From Candidatus Streptomyces philanthi (GTDB lineage: Bacteria; Actinomycetota; Actinomycetes; Streptomycetales; Streptomycetaceae), in the NCBI GenBank assembly GCA_018114805.1, contig CP073042.1, positions 5,191,501 to 5,255,500 on the forward strand: a stretch of DNA of 64,000 nucleotides, read 5' to 3'. Below the pieces are notes generated by a model. It saw only the letters and a list, made by a program, of their open reading frames with translations, did not search any database and was not told the DNA's origin. How positions within the stretch are numbered: the first letter of the stretch is position 1; every line of letters begins with the position of its first letter. The position numbers were made by a program, and so were the translations under genes. This document shows positions 37,342 through 47,614 of this stretch, one piece after another.

Positions 37342-38170
37342 TCAGACCCGGGGAGCCTCGGACGCCCGGGGAGCGCGCGGGACGTTCGGGGCGTGCGGAG
37401 GGTGTGAGACGTGCGGTACGTGGGGTTCCCGAGACGCCGGGGAAACCTCAGTCATCTCGGGCACCAGCGTGACCAGCCGCGTCAGCAGGTCGGCGAAGAG
37501 TCCGTCCGGCGGCTCCTGCGCGAGCAGGTGCCGCACCAGGTCGGCCAGGTCCGGGTCCGCCGTGGCGCCCACCGAGGCCAGCGCCACGAAGTCGTGCACG
37601 AGCTGCACCTCAAGCTCCGCGCGCGACCGTGTGCCCGTCGAGCCACAGCAGGGCGGTCGTCTCCGCCAGCGAGACCCACGAGCGCACGATCAGCGCGAGC
37701 CGCGCGGAGGGCCGCTCGACCTCCAGGTGCGCCAGGATCTGTTCGTACGCCGCCTGCCGCACGTCGTCGATGGTCGCGCGGGCGCTGCCCGTGGCGTGCG
37801 GCACCTCGCCGCCGCCGACCGCGGCGGCCGGGCCGCCGCGCATGAGGGCCGAGAAGCCGGGGCCGTGGTCCTCGACGAAGTCGAAGAAGCGGCCCATGAC
37901 GCGCAGCAGCCGCTCGCCCAACGGCCCTTCCCGGGGCTCGACGAAGCGGGCGCTCAGCTCGTCGGCGGCCCGCCGCAGCGCCGCCTCGTACAGGCTCTGC
38001 TTGCCGGGGAAGTAGTGGTAGACCAACGGTCGGGAGATGCCGGCGCGTTCGGCGATCTCATCGATCGAGACGTCCTCGGGGGACCGGCTGCCGAAGAGGT
38101 CGAGCGCCACCGTGATGAGCTGCTCACGTCGTTCCTCGACGCCCATTCTGCGGCGCGCGCTCTTGGCCAT
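37342..38170 (-). pseudogene. TetR family regulator of the reductase/hydrolase operon (frameshifted)
   Basis: HTH EIAERAGISRPLVYHYFPGKQSLYEAALR at residues 28-56, then the ligand domain. At about 37617-37622 the frame stops (VARGA*). The expected continuation ELEVQLVHDFVALASV is one base away and runs to 37342, with a loose Pro/His repeat tail (HVPHVSHPPHAP). One deleted base explains the split. It is third in a minus-strand operon behind the metal-dependent hydrolase and the ferredoxin reductase, a conserved actinobacterial trio, and likely represses them. Confidence 0.75.
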
Positions 38171-38210
38171 GTCCTCATCACTAGTTGGCCACCGCGCCCC
38201 TCTGGCCGGC

Positions 38211-39314
38211 TCAGAGGTCGAGTACGAGCCTGTCCCCGTATGTCCGCGAGACGCAGATCAGCATCTGGTCGTCGCGCTCCGCGTCGGTCAGCAACTCGTC
38301 GCGGTGGTCGATGTCGCCGGCGACGACCCGTTGCAGGCAGGTGCCGCAGAACCCCTGGGCGCAGGAGTACGCCAGGTCGGGCAGGGCCTGTTCGCGGATG
38401 GCGGTCAGCACGCTGGTCCGGGGCCCGACGTTGACCGTGGTGCCGGTGCGGCGCAGCTCCACCTCGAACGCCGTGTCCACGCCGCCGCGGTGCCCCGGCC
38501 CGCCCGGCGTGAACCGCTCCATGTGCAGCCCGCCGCCGGGCGGGTCGGCCGCGCACAGCTCGGCGACCGCGTCCATCAGCCCGTCGGGCCCGCAGCAGTA
38601 GACCGCGGCCCCCTCGGGCGTGCCGGCCAGTACGGCCGACAGGTCGGGCCGGCCCCGCTCGTCCTCGGGCAGCACGGTGACCTTCTCTGGCCCGCCGAGC
38701 TTCTCCACCTCGGCCACGAACGGCATGCTGGCCAGCGAACGCCCCCCGTACACCAACCGCCAGGGCGCGCCGGCCGCCTCCACGGCGCGCAGCATGGGCA
38801 GGATCGGCGTGATCCCTATGCCACCCGCGACGAAGACGTACGCCGGGGCGTCGACCAGTGGGAACCGGTTCCGTGGCCCGCGCACCTCTACCTCCTCGCC
38901 CTCGTGCAACTGCTCGTGGACCTCGCGGGAGCCGCCGCGACCGTCCTCGACGAGCCGGGTGGCGATGGTGTACGAGGTGGTGTCGTCCGGGTCGCCGCAC
39001 AGCGAGTACTGCCGGACCGCCCCCGAGGGCAGCACGAGGTCCAGGTGGGCGCCGGGCTGCCAGGGCGGCACCTCGGCGCCGGCCAGCCGCAGGAGCACCA
39101 CGCCGGCGGCCGCCTCCCGCCGTTCGGTGATCATCATGCGCTGCCTCGCGCCGCCGAGCACGTCCCGGCCACGGCCGGATATCGGGTCCTCCAGCGCGGG
39201 CATGGGCCACAGTGGGGACCGCGCGACCCTGCGGCCCAGGGCGTGCCGGACGGCGAGCGCGGCGGCGGCGAGCGCGATGACGGTGCGGGGGCGGGGCAGG
39301 GGGACGCGGGCCAT
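38211..39314 (-). CDS. ferredoxin reductase-type oxidoreductase (PDR/VanB class)
   Basis: 367 residues: N-terminal hydrophobic helix (TVIALAAAALAVRHALG), FMN/FAD barrel (RQYSLCGDP), NAD-binding half (VFVAGGIGITPILPMLRAVE, CCGPDGLMDAV) and C-terminal 2Fe-2S ferredoxin with CAQGFCGTCLQRVV plus a later Cys (LICVSRT). This single-polypeptide electron-transfer chain passes NADH electrons to a partner oxygenase or hydroxylase. The gene starts 2 bp after the metal-dependent hydrolase stop, so the hydrolase family protein (PF10118-like) is the likely partner. Complete. Confidence 0.9.
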   Translation of the reverse strand: MARVPLPRPRTVIALAAAALAVRHALGRRVARSPLWPMPALEDPISGRGRDVLGGARQRMMITERREAAAGVVLLRLAGAEVPPWQPGAHLDLVLPSGAVRQYSLCGDPDDTTSYTIATRLVEDGRGGSREVHEQLHEGEEVEVRGPRNRFPLVDAPAYVFVAGGIGITPILPMLRAVEAAGAPWRLVYGGRSLASMPFVAEVEKLGGPEKVTVLPEDERGRPDLSAVLAGTPEGAAVYCCGPDGLMDAVAELCAADPPGGGLHMERFTPGGPGHRGGVDTAFEVELRRTGTTVNVGPRTSVLTAIREQALPDLAYSCAQGFCGTCLQRVVAGDIDHRDELLTDAERDDQMLICVSRTYGDRLVLDL

Positions 39315-39316
39315 GG

Positions 39317-40246
39317 TCAGGCACCTCCGGTCGGGCGGGCGGGGGCCGGCTTGGCCTCGGCGGCCGTCGCGGCGGGGGAGTTGGCCAGGTAGGCCAGGGC
39401 ATGGGCGGTGCTGAACTCCCGCGAGGGGTGGTAGTGGGGGCTCAGGTACACCGGTATGGAACGGGCGATGGCGCCGGGGCGGGGCAGCAGGCCCTGCCGC
39501 CCGGCCCGGACGAACTCCCGCAGGCTGGCCTTGCCGTCGCGCAGCGTCGGGTCGTTGGCCATGAAGAACCTGATGCCGCGCTGCCAGAGGAAGACCAGCG
39601 CGGTCAGCGCCGCGCCCCAGGTCCGCGCCCGGCGCCGGTAGCCGCCGTCCACGTGCTGGAACAGGTCGAACGCCACCGACCGGTGCTCCACCTCCTCGGC
39701 GCCGTGCCAGCGCAGCAGGTCGAGCATGACCGGGTCGCAGCCCTTGCGGTCGAGCGCGTCGGCGCCGAGGACCCAGTCCCCGAGGAACGCCGTGTAGTGC
39801 TCGATCGCCGCGATCAGCGCGATCCGCTCAAGCAGCCACCACTCGCGCGCCCGGCCGGGCGGCAGCGTGCGGTCGCCGAGCAGCTTCTCGAAGAACCAGT
39901 CGACCTGTGCCGTGTACGGGGTGGGGTCGAGCCCGAGCCGCGCCAGGTGCGGCAGCACCTGGTCGTGCGCCTGGGAGTGCATGGCCTCCTGGCCGATGAA
40001 GCCGAGCACGTTCGCGCGCAGCTGCTCGTCCCGGATGAGCGGCAGGGCCTGCTTGTAGACGTGCACGAACCAGCGCTCGCCGGCGGGCAGGAGCAGGTGC
40101 AGCACGTTGATCGTGTGCGTCGTGGCGGGATCGCCCGGCACCCAGTGCAGCGGGGTGCCAGACCATGCGAAGTCCACGTTCCGTGCCGCGAGCGGGGTGT
40201 ACTCCGAGGCCACGGGGGCGGGCCGTGTCTTCACCATATTAGACAT
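39317..40246 (-). CDS. metal-dependent hydrolase-like di-iron protein (PF10118 family)
   Basis: About 309 residues from ATG 40246 (MSNMVKTRP). Paired Glu/His motifs on long helices (GQEAMHSQAHDQVLPHL; ERIALIAAIEHYTAFLG; RWHGAEEVEHRSVAFDLFQ) form a ferritin-like di-metal site, as in the PF10118 group usually named metal-dependent hydrolase. Coupled to the reductase downstream, it may be an oxygen-activating enzyme acting on lipids or steroids; this is inference. First gene of the operon; a TACT-N8-AGTA repeat lies just upstream. Confidence 0.85.
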   Translation of the reverse strand: MSNMVKTRPAPVASEYTPLAARNVDFAWSGTPLHWVPGDPATTHTINVLHLLLPAGERWFVHVYKQALPLIRDEQLRANVLGFIGQEAMHSQAHDQVLPHLARLGLDPTPYTAQVDWFFEKLLGDRTLPPGRAREWWLLERIALIAAIEHYTAFLGDWVLGADALDRKGCDPVMLDLLRWHGAEEVEHRSVAFDLFQHVDGGYRRRARTWGAALTALVFLWQRGIRFFMANDPTLRDGKASLREFVRAGRQGLLPRPGAIARSIPVYLSPHYHPSREFSTAHALAYLANSPAATAAEAKPAPARPTGGA

Positions 40247-40256
40247 GATGTCAATG

Positions 40257-40272
40257 TACTGGCGGGTAAGTA
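40257..40272. promoter_or_regulatory. candidate TetR operator (TACT-N8-AGTA)
   Basis: TACTGGCGGGTAAGTA, 11 bp before the hydrolase start. Short outer arms only. It would fit the TetR encoded in the operon; low confidence. Confidence 0.3.
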
Positions 40273-40423
40273 AAAGGCAACAGGGGTGCGCACCCGGGAA
40301 TTTCCACCACCCGCCACCGGCGGCCCGCCGACTTCGCGACCCGAGCCCGCCGACCCGCCACCCGGCTCCGCCGACCCGGCCCGGCCTCACCGCGAGTCCG
40401 CCGACCCGCCGCCCGCACGTGAA

Positions 40424-40461
40424 CCGGCCCGGTCCCGGGCGAGGCTCCGGGACCGGGCCGG
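40424..40461. terminator. hairpin terminator
   Basis: Perfect 15-bp arms CCGGCCCGGTCCCGG / CCGGGACCGGGCCGG with an 8-nt loop, about 50 bp past the stop of the upstream minus-strand gene. Adjacent 40318-40411 holds loose repeats of CCGCCGACCCG. Confidence 0.7.
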
Positions 40462-40511
40462 CCGGTCGGGTGCGGGGTTGGGTGGGGAGGGAACGGGTCA
40501 GGGGCGGGCGG

Positions 40512-42415
40512 TCAGCGCAGCGCGGTGAGGCGTTCGCCGCTGCCCAGGGTCGCGCTGAGGTCGGGGCGGGTGCCGGGCTCGGTGGGCAAGGCCAGCAGGT
40601 GGCCCGGGGCCGAGCCGGCCATGCCGCCGCCCAGGGTGATCGAGGTGACCTCGGAGTCGCCCGCCGCCAGGCACGTACCACTGGCCGGCCGGGGACTTCC
40701 ACAGCACCCCGGACAGCACGTGCGGGGCGCGTGGCCCGCACGTCGCCGAGTCCTCCGCGCGGGCGGTGACCGTGCCCGGCGCGTCCGTGCGGCGCGCGGG
40801 CAGTTGGAGTTGGGCCAGCGTCCTGGCGCCCGCGCCGCGCCACGTCTCCGCCCTGGTTACACACCCAGGCGGCGCTGCCCGCGGCCCCCGGGAGCACCTG
40901 GCTGGCGAACCGCCAGGCGTTCACGCTGCGCACCCCGGCCCCGCGCAGTTCCGGCAGGTGGCAGGCGGTGCGGGCGAGTCCGCGCAGCGCGTTCGCGCCC
41001 GTCGCGTCGGCGCCGGCGGCGCTGGGGGGCCCGTACGTCAGCCGGGCCGGGACCAACTCCCCGAGGTCCGTGGCCAGGTGTGGGCCGAACCGCAGGGCCG
41101 GCCAGGAGGTACACCCCGTGGCCTCGGCGGGGCTGCGCACCGGGGCGGTCACCCCGTCGCCGCCGCGCGCGACCGGCCGCGCCGCGTCCTGCGGGGCCAG
41201 CAGGTCGTCCCGCACCGCCACCGAGCGCACCCACGGTGCCGTCAGATAGCGCACGTTGCCGTCGACGCCGCCGACCACCAGGGCCGTCGCCGACGCCTGG
41301 TCGGCCGCGTCGGCGCGCCCGAGGTCGAGCAGCGCGCCGCCCCCCTCGCCGCTCCTGGCCTCCGCGTACCTGGCCACCCGCAGCCCGTCGTGGAACAGCA
41401 CCACCGCGGCCTGGTCCACGGTGCCGGCGAACAGCAACTGGTGAGGCCCGGCGGGCGGTCCGGGCAGGGTGCCGGGGGTGGCCGAGACCCGCACCGAGCC
41501 GCCGGGCCGCGCCCAGGCGGCCAGCGCCCGCCGCAGCAGTTCACGGTCGCCGAGCCGGTCGCCGCGCGCGGGCCAGGTCGCGAAGTCGGGCCGGCTGGCG
41601 GTGCGCCAGGCGTCCGGCTTGGCGCGGGTGAGCCGGTTCGGGTCGAGCGCCGCGTCGCCCGCGGGGTTACGGGCGTAGGAGGGGGCCGCGGCGCCGTCCG
41701 GGCCCCAGCCGTCGCCGGGCAGGCCGAGCAGCACCGCGCACACCGCGAGGGCCGCGGCCGCCGCCAGGGCGGCGCGGCCGTGCTGGCGGCGGCGCGCCAG
41801 GTCCGTCGGGCGGGCGCGCAGCGCGCACGGGTCGAACTCCGGTGAGTCCAGCCTCGGCCGGTCGGCGCCGTCGGCCTCGGGGACGCCGTCGGCCTCGGCG
41901 ACGGCCGCGTCCGCGTCCGCCACGCCCGCCTCCGCGAGGGCCCGGCGCAGCGCCGCCCCGTCGAGCCCGTCGAGATCGCGCAGCGCGAAGGCGGCCCGGC
42001 CGGGCCCGGAGAGGGAGGCCAGGGTCTGTTCCAGGGCCAGCGCGGCTGCCCCGCCGGAGCGGGGGGCCAGCCGCAGCCCCCACACCTGCGACAGCAGCGG
42101 CGGCAGGGCGGCGCGGGGCGGCAGCTCCCAGCGCTGCCGGGGGCGCGCGGCGTCGAGGGCGGCCCGCAGCACCCGCAGCCGCAGCGGCGGGTAGCCGTCG
42201 GCCGCCTCGCGTGCCCCGCGCTGTCCCGGCAGCCCGGCCGAGCGGGTTGCGGCCGGCTCGGCGGCGTCTGTCGCGCCGCGTGGCAGGGCGCGTTGGGCCA
42301 GGGCGTGCACGGTCAGGACGCGGCGGGTGCGGCCGAGGTCGGGCGGCAGGACGACGTAGCCGAGCCGCACCAGGTGCGGATAGCGCTCTGCGAGCGCGGC
42401 TTCGGCCAACTCCAC
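40512..42415 (-). pseudogene. large membrane-anchored protein of unknown function (frame breaks near C-terminus)
   Basis: Starts MELAEAALAERYPHLVRLGYVVLPP. The first 200 residues are Arg/Ala-rich helices reminiscent of the regulatory domains fused to membrane anchors in streptomycetes, followed by one membrane helix (RAALAAAAALAVCAVLLGLPG) and an extracytoplasmic region containing many beta-like segments (HQLLFAGTVDQAAVVLFHDG). Reading breaks near 40850 and near 40675; the family-like ending (SEVTSITLGGGMAGSAPGHL to GSGERLTALR) stops at 40512. About 630 residues. Function unknown. Confidence 0.55.
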
Positions 42416-42514
42416 GTCGAGGGGGGGCGGGGGCTCGCTGGGGGGGCGCTGTCGCCTGCTGCTGTTCCACGGCCCGTAGAACGAGCGAGGCAGGCGATGG
42501 TCACCTGCGTGGCA

Positions 42515-42549
42515 GGGTCGCGGGGCCCGCGCCGTGGGCCCCGCGACCC
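42515..42549. terminator. hairpin terminator after the GH89 gene
   Basis: Perfect 14-bp arms GGGTCGCGGGGCCC / GGGCCCCGCGACCC with a 7-nt loop, just past the GH89 stop at 42555. Confidence 0.7.
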
Positions 42550-42554
42550 GTGGC

Positions 42555-45500
42555 CTACCGCGTCCGCCAGTCGGCGAACTCGACCAGCCCGTGCGCCCCC
42601 GAGCCGCCGTGCGTGGCCGTCATGAACAGGCCCGCGTCCTGCTGGTCGGCGGCACCGGCCACGTTCACGGTGGCCACCGTGCGCCAGGTGCCCCCGTCGT
42701 CGGTGGACAGCGCCCCGGTGTACGCGCCGGACGGCTCGCGGGTCAGCCGCAGCAGCACGGGCCCCCGCACGCCGGCGACGCGCCGGTTGGTGTCCACGGT
42801 GCCGTCGCCGTTGGCGTCGTAGGAGAGCACCACGCCGTTGCCGGGCGTGAGCCCCAGGTTGAGGAAGCCCGTGGAGCCGGCGGTGGACAGGTCGTTGCGG
42901 ACGATGATGCCCGCGCGCCCACGGGCCGGTCGCCGGCTGCTGGGTCACGCGCACGGTTACCGCGCCGCCGGCGGCCAGCGACCGCGGCCGGTAGACCGCG
43001 CCGAACTCGGACGTGCCCTTCCACAGGTCCCGGCCGCCGCCCTCGATGGCGTACCGCTCACCGAGTTGGCCGAAGACCGCGTCGTTTGTGGTGACCGTGC
43101 GCAGCCCCGCCTCCAGCGGCCTGGCCACGTACAGCGAGCGCCGCCGCACGTCGGTGATCCGCTCCTCGCCCCGTAGACCGTGCTCAGCTCGTACGGCAGT
43201 GGCTTCAGCGGCGCATCCGGGCGTGTCCGGGGCGGTCACCCGCCAGTGGACGGTGGCGCGGCCGGCGGCCGGGACGCTCGGCACCGAGGTGGGGCCCTGC
43301 GGGGTGGCGTCCGGGCCGGTGAGGCGGAAGTCCACGCGGCCGGTGGGGGCCAGGCCGTTGATGTTGTGGAAGTCCACCGTCACCAGCGCGCTGCCGCCGG
43401 GTTCGAGCGAGGTCGGGTCGGCGCTGACCTCGATGGCGCCCTGGTACGGGGGGCGGGCCAGCACCTCGTGGACCCGGCTCGCGGTGCGGTACGCGTCGCG
43501 AGCCGGCCGCTGCGGGTAGCTCTCGCCCTCCCGGGTCCACGGCTCCTCGAGAGTGTACCAGTCGAACGTCTTCGGCTCGCGGCCCTCGGCGAGCGCGTCC
43601 TCCAGCTCGTCCAGGCAGAGTCGCCACTGCGGCAGGTGGAAGTCGCCGATCAGCCCCTGCCAGTCGCGGTTGCCGTAGTTCGCGAGCCGGCCCGTGTCGG
43701 CGGTGGCGCGGTCGGCCCAGGTGGTCATCAACGCCCGGGCGGAGTGTTACAGTTGGGCCGCCTCGGCCTCGCTGGACGCCATCCGCTTCGCGTCCTCCAG
43801 CCACGGGCCGAGTAGGAAGCCACGGTGCGCCGCCGACATCTCCTCGCTCAGCGCTATCAGCCGCAGCCACAGCCGGGACAGGGCGCGGAAGGCGGCCAGG
43901 TCGCCGCGCTGGTAGGCCGACTTGAGCTGGGGCTGCAACTGCCAGGAGCGGTTGGCCAGCACCTGCCGTCCCAGGTCCGTGATGTCGTACCGGTAGGCGT
44001 CCGAGCCGCGCAGTGCGGGCCGCACGCCGAGCAGGGCCGCGAAGGCGGGTTCGCGGGTGGCGTAGTAGGTGCCCGAGCGCGCACCGAGGCTGGGCCGCGC
44101 CGCGAAGATCGAGTCGTGCGGCCTCCCTCGGCGCTGCTGATCTCGTACGCGCTCTCGCGCAGCGCGTCGAACGCCTCGTGGGCGTGCCGGTCCCGGCCGC
44201 CGTAGCGGGCGTCGGCGTACTCGCGGAACCAGGCCGTGCTGTCCACGGCCGTGTCCCGCCAGGCCAGCTCGCTGAAGAGTTCGAAGGCTGCCGGGTCGCG
44301 CTCGGCGGCCTCGGGCATGTACGCGGTGCCCACCAGCGCGCTGCCGGGTTTGTCGCGCCATACGGTGAAACGATCCGCCCACATATGGGTCTTGGCCCCG
44401 ATCGTGGTGCGCCCGCCGAAGTTGGGGATGGTGCCGAACGCGTACGCCGTGCCGCCCCAGTCCTGCTCGCGGTCGCCTATCCGCTCCAGCTCCGAGAGCC
44501 CGTCGACGACCAGCAGCCGACTCTTGTCCACGGCGTTCAGCAGCTCCCGGCGCGGGTTCTCCTGCCAGCCGAGGATCACCCAGACGGCCTCCGGGCGGGC
44601 GGCGGCGAGCGCCTTCTGCACGGCGCGCGCCGCGTCGGCGACCGGCACATCGCCCGGGTTGCCGCCCTCGTGCAGCAGGTCCATCTTGTAGCCGAGGGCC
44701 GGCCCGAACAGCTCCTCCTTGTGGCGGTAGAAGGAGGCGGCGACCCGCTCGAAGACGGGCGTGCGCGGGTCGAGGCACTCCGGGCGCGGCAGCCCGTTCC
44801 AGGTGCCCTGCTCGATGGTGCGCGCGCCGGGGTTGCGCTCGGCGAAGCCGCCCGGGAAGGTGCCGAAGTAGCCCGGGAAGATCGGCGACATGCCCAGCTC
44901 GCGCAGCCGGTTCGCGATCCGCTGGCCCAGCACCGTCCGCTTGGCCAGCAGCTCGGGGCTGACCGTCCCGCGTACTCGCTCATGTTCTGCAACATCCACC
45001 AGGGCTGGTGGGAGGGGGCGGGCAACCAGGTGCGCAGCTCGGCGTCGGAGTAGCCGAACTCCCGCAGGAAGCGGTGGTAGACCGCCTCCTGGCCAGCGGT
45101 GATCAGCACCTCGTTGCAGCCGTGCAGCGCCAGCAGGTCGATCACCCGCTCCCAGCGGTCCCAGTCGGCGTACGGCGAGGTGTAGCCGTCGTGGGTGTCG
45201 TTGAAGGCGAAGCGGTGCGGGAGGGCGGTGGAGCGGCGCAGCGGCTCGCGCGGGGCGTGCAGCCGTTCGGGCAGGTCGAGCTGGTTGCCCGACCACGACA
45301 GGTGCGCCCGGCAGGTGTACTTGAGGACCAGTGCACGCCGGTCAGGAGCACCGCGGGGCTGGTCCCGGCGACCTCGACGCGTCCGGTGGAGCCGGTGACG
45401 GTGAAGCGCTCGCGGCGGTCGCGGTCGTGCCGACCGGCGGGCCGCTGCCCGGCGTCACGGCCGGGGCCGTCGGTCAGTAACCGCAGCCGGAACTGGTCCA

Positions 45501-45687
45501 CGTGGTCGGGCAGCAGCCGGGCCAGGGCCGCGCGGGCCGGGGCCGGGGAGTACGGCTCGCCCTCGCGGGCCGCGCCGGCACCGGCGTGTGGGGCGGCGCT
45601 CGCCCCGCTGCCGTGCGCGGCCAGCGCGGCGGTGACGCCGATGGCGCCGGCGGTGCCGAGGACGGTGCGTCTGGTCAGGCCACTCAC
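42555..45687 (-). pseudogene. secreted alpha-N-acetylglucosaminidase, GH89 (multiple lesions)
   Basis: A single long gene is recoverable: Tat signal (GTG 45687, VSGLTRRTVLGTAGAIG), NAGLU core (HGCNEVLITAGQEAVYHRFL, PWWMLQNMSEYAG, GYFGTFPGGFAERNP, WVILGWQENPRRELL, TAYAFGTIPNFGGRTT), C-terminal helical domain (LGVRPALRGSDAYRYDITDL, FHLPQWRLCLDELEDALAEG) and a beta-rich tail (VLSYDANGDGTVDTNRR to LVEFADWRTR). Breaks: frame shifts near 45330, 44970, 44110, 43160 and 42930, and a TAA at 43747-43749 where Tyr is expected (AAQL*HSARALMTTWADR). GH89 enzymes remove GlcNAc from glycoconjugates. Clearly not functional as written. Confidence 0.8.
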
Positions 45688-45784
45688 GGATGCCCCCCAC
45701 AGTTCGTCAGGATCGGTGGACACATGCGAGGGCACCGTAACCGCTGCCAGGCCCCGGGTCGAGACGCCTTGCGGGCCGGTGTCG

Positions 45785-46433
45785 TCAGCCCCGGTCGAGG
45801 TAGGCGAGGACGGCCAGAACGCGCCGGTTGTCGTCGTCGGACGGCGGCAGGTCGAGCTTGCCGAAGATGTTCGAGGTGTGTTTGGCGACCGCCCGCTCGG
45901 TAACGAAGAGCTGCGCGGCGATGGCCGCGTTGGACCTGCCCTGCGCCATCAGCTCCATCACCTCCTTCTCACGGGGCGTCAGGTTGCCCATCGGCTTGTC
46001 CTGCGAGCGGCGGGTCAGCAGTTGCGAGATGACCTGCGGGTCCATCGCGGTGCCGCCGGTCGCCACCCGGCGTACCGCGTCGATGAACTGGTCGGCGTCG
46101 AAGACCCGTGTCCTTGAGCAGGTAGCCGATGCCGCCGCTGCCGTCGGCGAGCAACTCCCGCGCGTACAACTGCTCCACGTGCTGGGACAGGACCAACACC
46201 GGCAGGCCCGGCCTGGCCCGGCGCGCGGCGAGCGCGCACTGGAGGCCCTCGTCGGTGAAGGACGGCGGCAGCCGCACGTCCACCACGGCCACGTCGGGCT
46301 CCAACTCGGCCAGCGCGCGGGTGAGTTCGGGCCCGGACTCCACCGCGACGGCGATCTCGAAGTCGTACGCTTCCAACATCCGCACCAGACCGTCCCGGAG
46401 CAGGAAGAGGTTTTCGGCCACGACAGCGCGCAC
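45785..46433 (-). pseudogene. NarL/LuxR family response regulator (frameshifted)
   Basis: Receiver domain starts MRAVVAENLFLLRDGLVRML, with phospho-acceptor Asp in VAVVDVRLPPSF and Lys in GYLLKD. The reading breaks right after GYLLKD at about 46110 because of one extra base. The other frame gives RVFDADQFIDAVRRVATGGT and the LuxR HTH (NLTPREKEVMELMAQGRSNAAIAAQLF) to 45785. About 215 residues when joined. Its kinase is probably the DesK-type gene at 47615-48892; an unrelated pseudouridine synthase gene sits between them. Confidence 0.8.
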
Positions 46434-46552
46434 GGCGTACTCCAGCGAGGGGTGTCAGGTGCCGCCGGCGTTCCGGCGGCGGATGCCCTGGCACTCTACC
46501 GAGCGCGCCTCGACCGCCTGCCACGGAGTGGACGGTGACCGGGCGGGCCTGT

Positions 46553-46676
46553 GGAGCGGCTGCCCGCGGGAGGGCCGGCCTACCGCCGAGGAGCCGGCGC
46601 GGCTCAGGCGGAGGAGGACCCCGTCGCCGTCGGCCCCTCGAACCAGGCGGCCGGCCCTCCCGCGGGCAGCCGCTCC
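46553..46676. repeat. 28-bp perfect inverted repeat around the rluA-like stop codon
   Basis: Arms 46553-46580 and 46649-46676 are exact reverse complements with a 68-bp spacer. The right arm is inside the coding sequence (encoding RLPAGGPAA) and the left arm is just past the stop codon. It may serve as a terminator or be an inverted duplication. Confidence 0.75.
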
Positions 46677-47437
46677 GCGACCGGCGCCCAGAAGTCTTCC
46701 CCTGGGTCGGCGGAGACCGTCACCCGCTCGCCCTCCGCCCACGTCGCGTCGAACGCCAGCCGCCACGAGTGCAGGCAGGTCCGCTCGCCACGGGCGGCGG
46801 CCTGCTTGTCGAACAGCGGGTCGCCCACGATGGGCAACCCGATCCACGCCAGGTGCACCCGGATCTGGTGCCGGCGCCCGGTCACCGGCTCGATCGCCAG
46901 CAACGTGTGCCGCTCGTCCGCCCACAACCGGCTGAAGTGGGTGATTGACGGATACGTCTTGACGTGCGTGAACACCTTCTCGTCCGGCACCCGCCAGCAG
47001 CCGTGCGCCGCCTCGGTGCCCGCTGGCGCGTCGGTGGTGATGCCCTCGCGTTGCGCCCCCACCCGCACCCGGTTCTTGCGCCCCATGCTCAGCGGCATGT
47101 CGATGGTGCCGCGCTCCGGCAACCCCCCGGGCCGCCCGTCGGTGGGTACCAGGGCCAGGTACGCCTTGTCCACCGTGCGCTTGTTGAACTGCCGGGTCAC
47201 CTCGGACTGGATGCGCTGCTGCTTGGCGAAGAGCACGACGCCCGAGGTCGCCTTGTCGATCCGGTGGCACGGGATCAGCGTCTCGCCGACCTCCTCGGCC
47301 ATCCGGACCAGGTCACTCTCGTGCCGTTCACCCATGACGGAGATGCCGGTGGGCTTGTTCACCACGAGGAACGCTGGATCCTCCCGCACGATGGAACCCG
47401 CACGGTCCCGGATCTGGGTCCACTCGTTCATCTGCAT
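46604..47437 (-). CDS. RluA family pseudouridine synthase
   Basis: About 277 residues from ATG 47437 (MQMNEWTQIRD). Motifs: FLVVNKPTGISVMG, catalytic HRIDKATSGVVLFAK (Asp of HRLD), KAYLALV, TGRRHQIRVHLAWIGLPIVGDPLF. It isomerises uridine in rRNA or tRNA. The last residues lie in a 28-bp inverted repeat. It interrupts the two-component gene pair, which is unusual. Confidence 0.88.
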   Translation of the reverse strand: MQMNEWTQIRDRAGSIVREDPAFLVVNKPTGISVMGERHESDLVRMAEEVGETLIPCHRIDKATSGVVLFAKQQRIQSEVTRQFNKRTVDKAYLALVPTDGRPGGLPERGTIDMPLSMGRKNRVRVGAQREGITTDAPAGTEAAHGCWRVPDEKVFTHVKTYPSITHFSRLWADERHTLLAIEPVTGRRHQIRVHLAWIGLPIVGDPLFDKQAAARGERTCLHSWRLAFDATWAEGERVTVSADPGEDFWAPVAERLPAGGPAAWFEGPTATGSSSA

Positions 47438-47614
47438 CCATCTCAGGTCCCGGGCGCGGCGGTGCGCCAGCGCTCGACCCATGCTCCCAAACCACCCGGC
47501 GGGCGCGAAATCCAGCCGACCATCCGGCCCCCGGGCGGGCCCACGGCCACGGGCCGCGCCCGGTCACGCCCGGCGCGGCCCGGTCGGTCTCCCGTCCTCA
47601 CCTCGCGGTGAGGC

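Noticed and set aside
40318..40411. Repeats of CCGCCGACCCG, first considered as a CRISPR or minisatellite
   Set aside because: Units are short, irregular and without constant spacers; part of a GC-rich gap next to a terminator.
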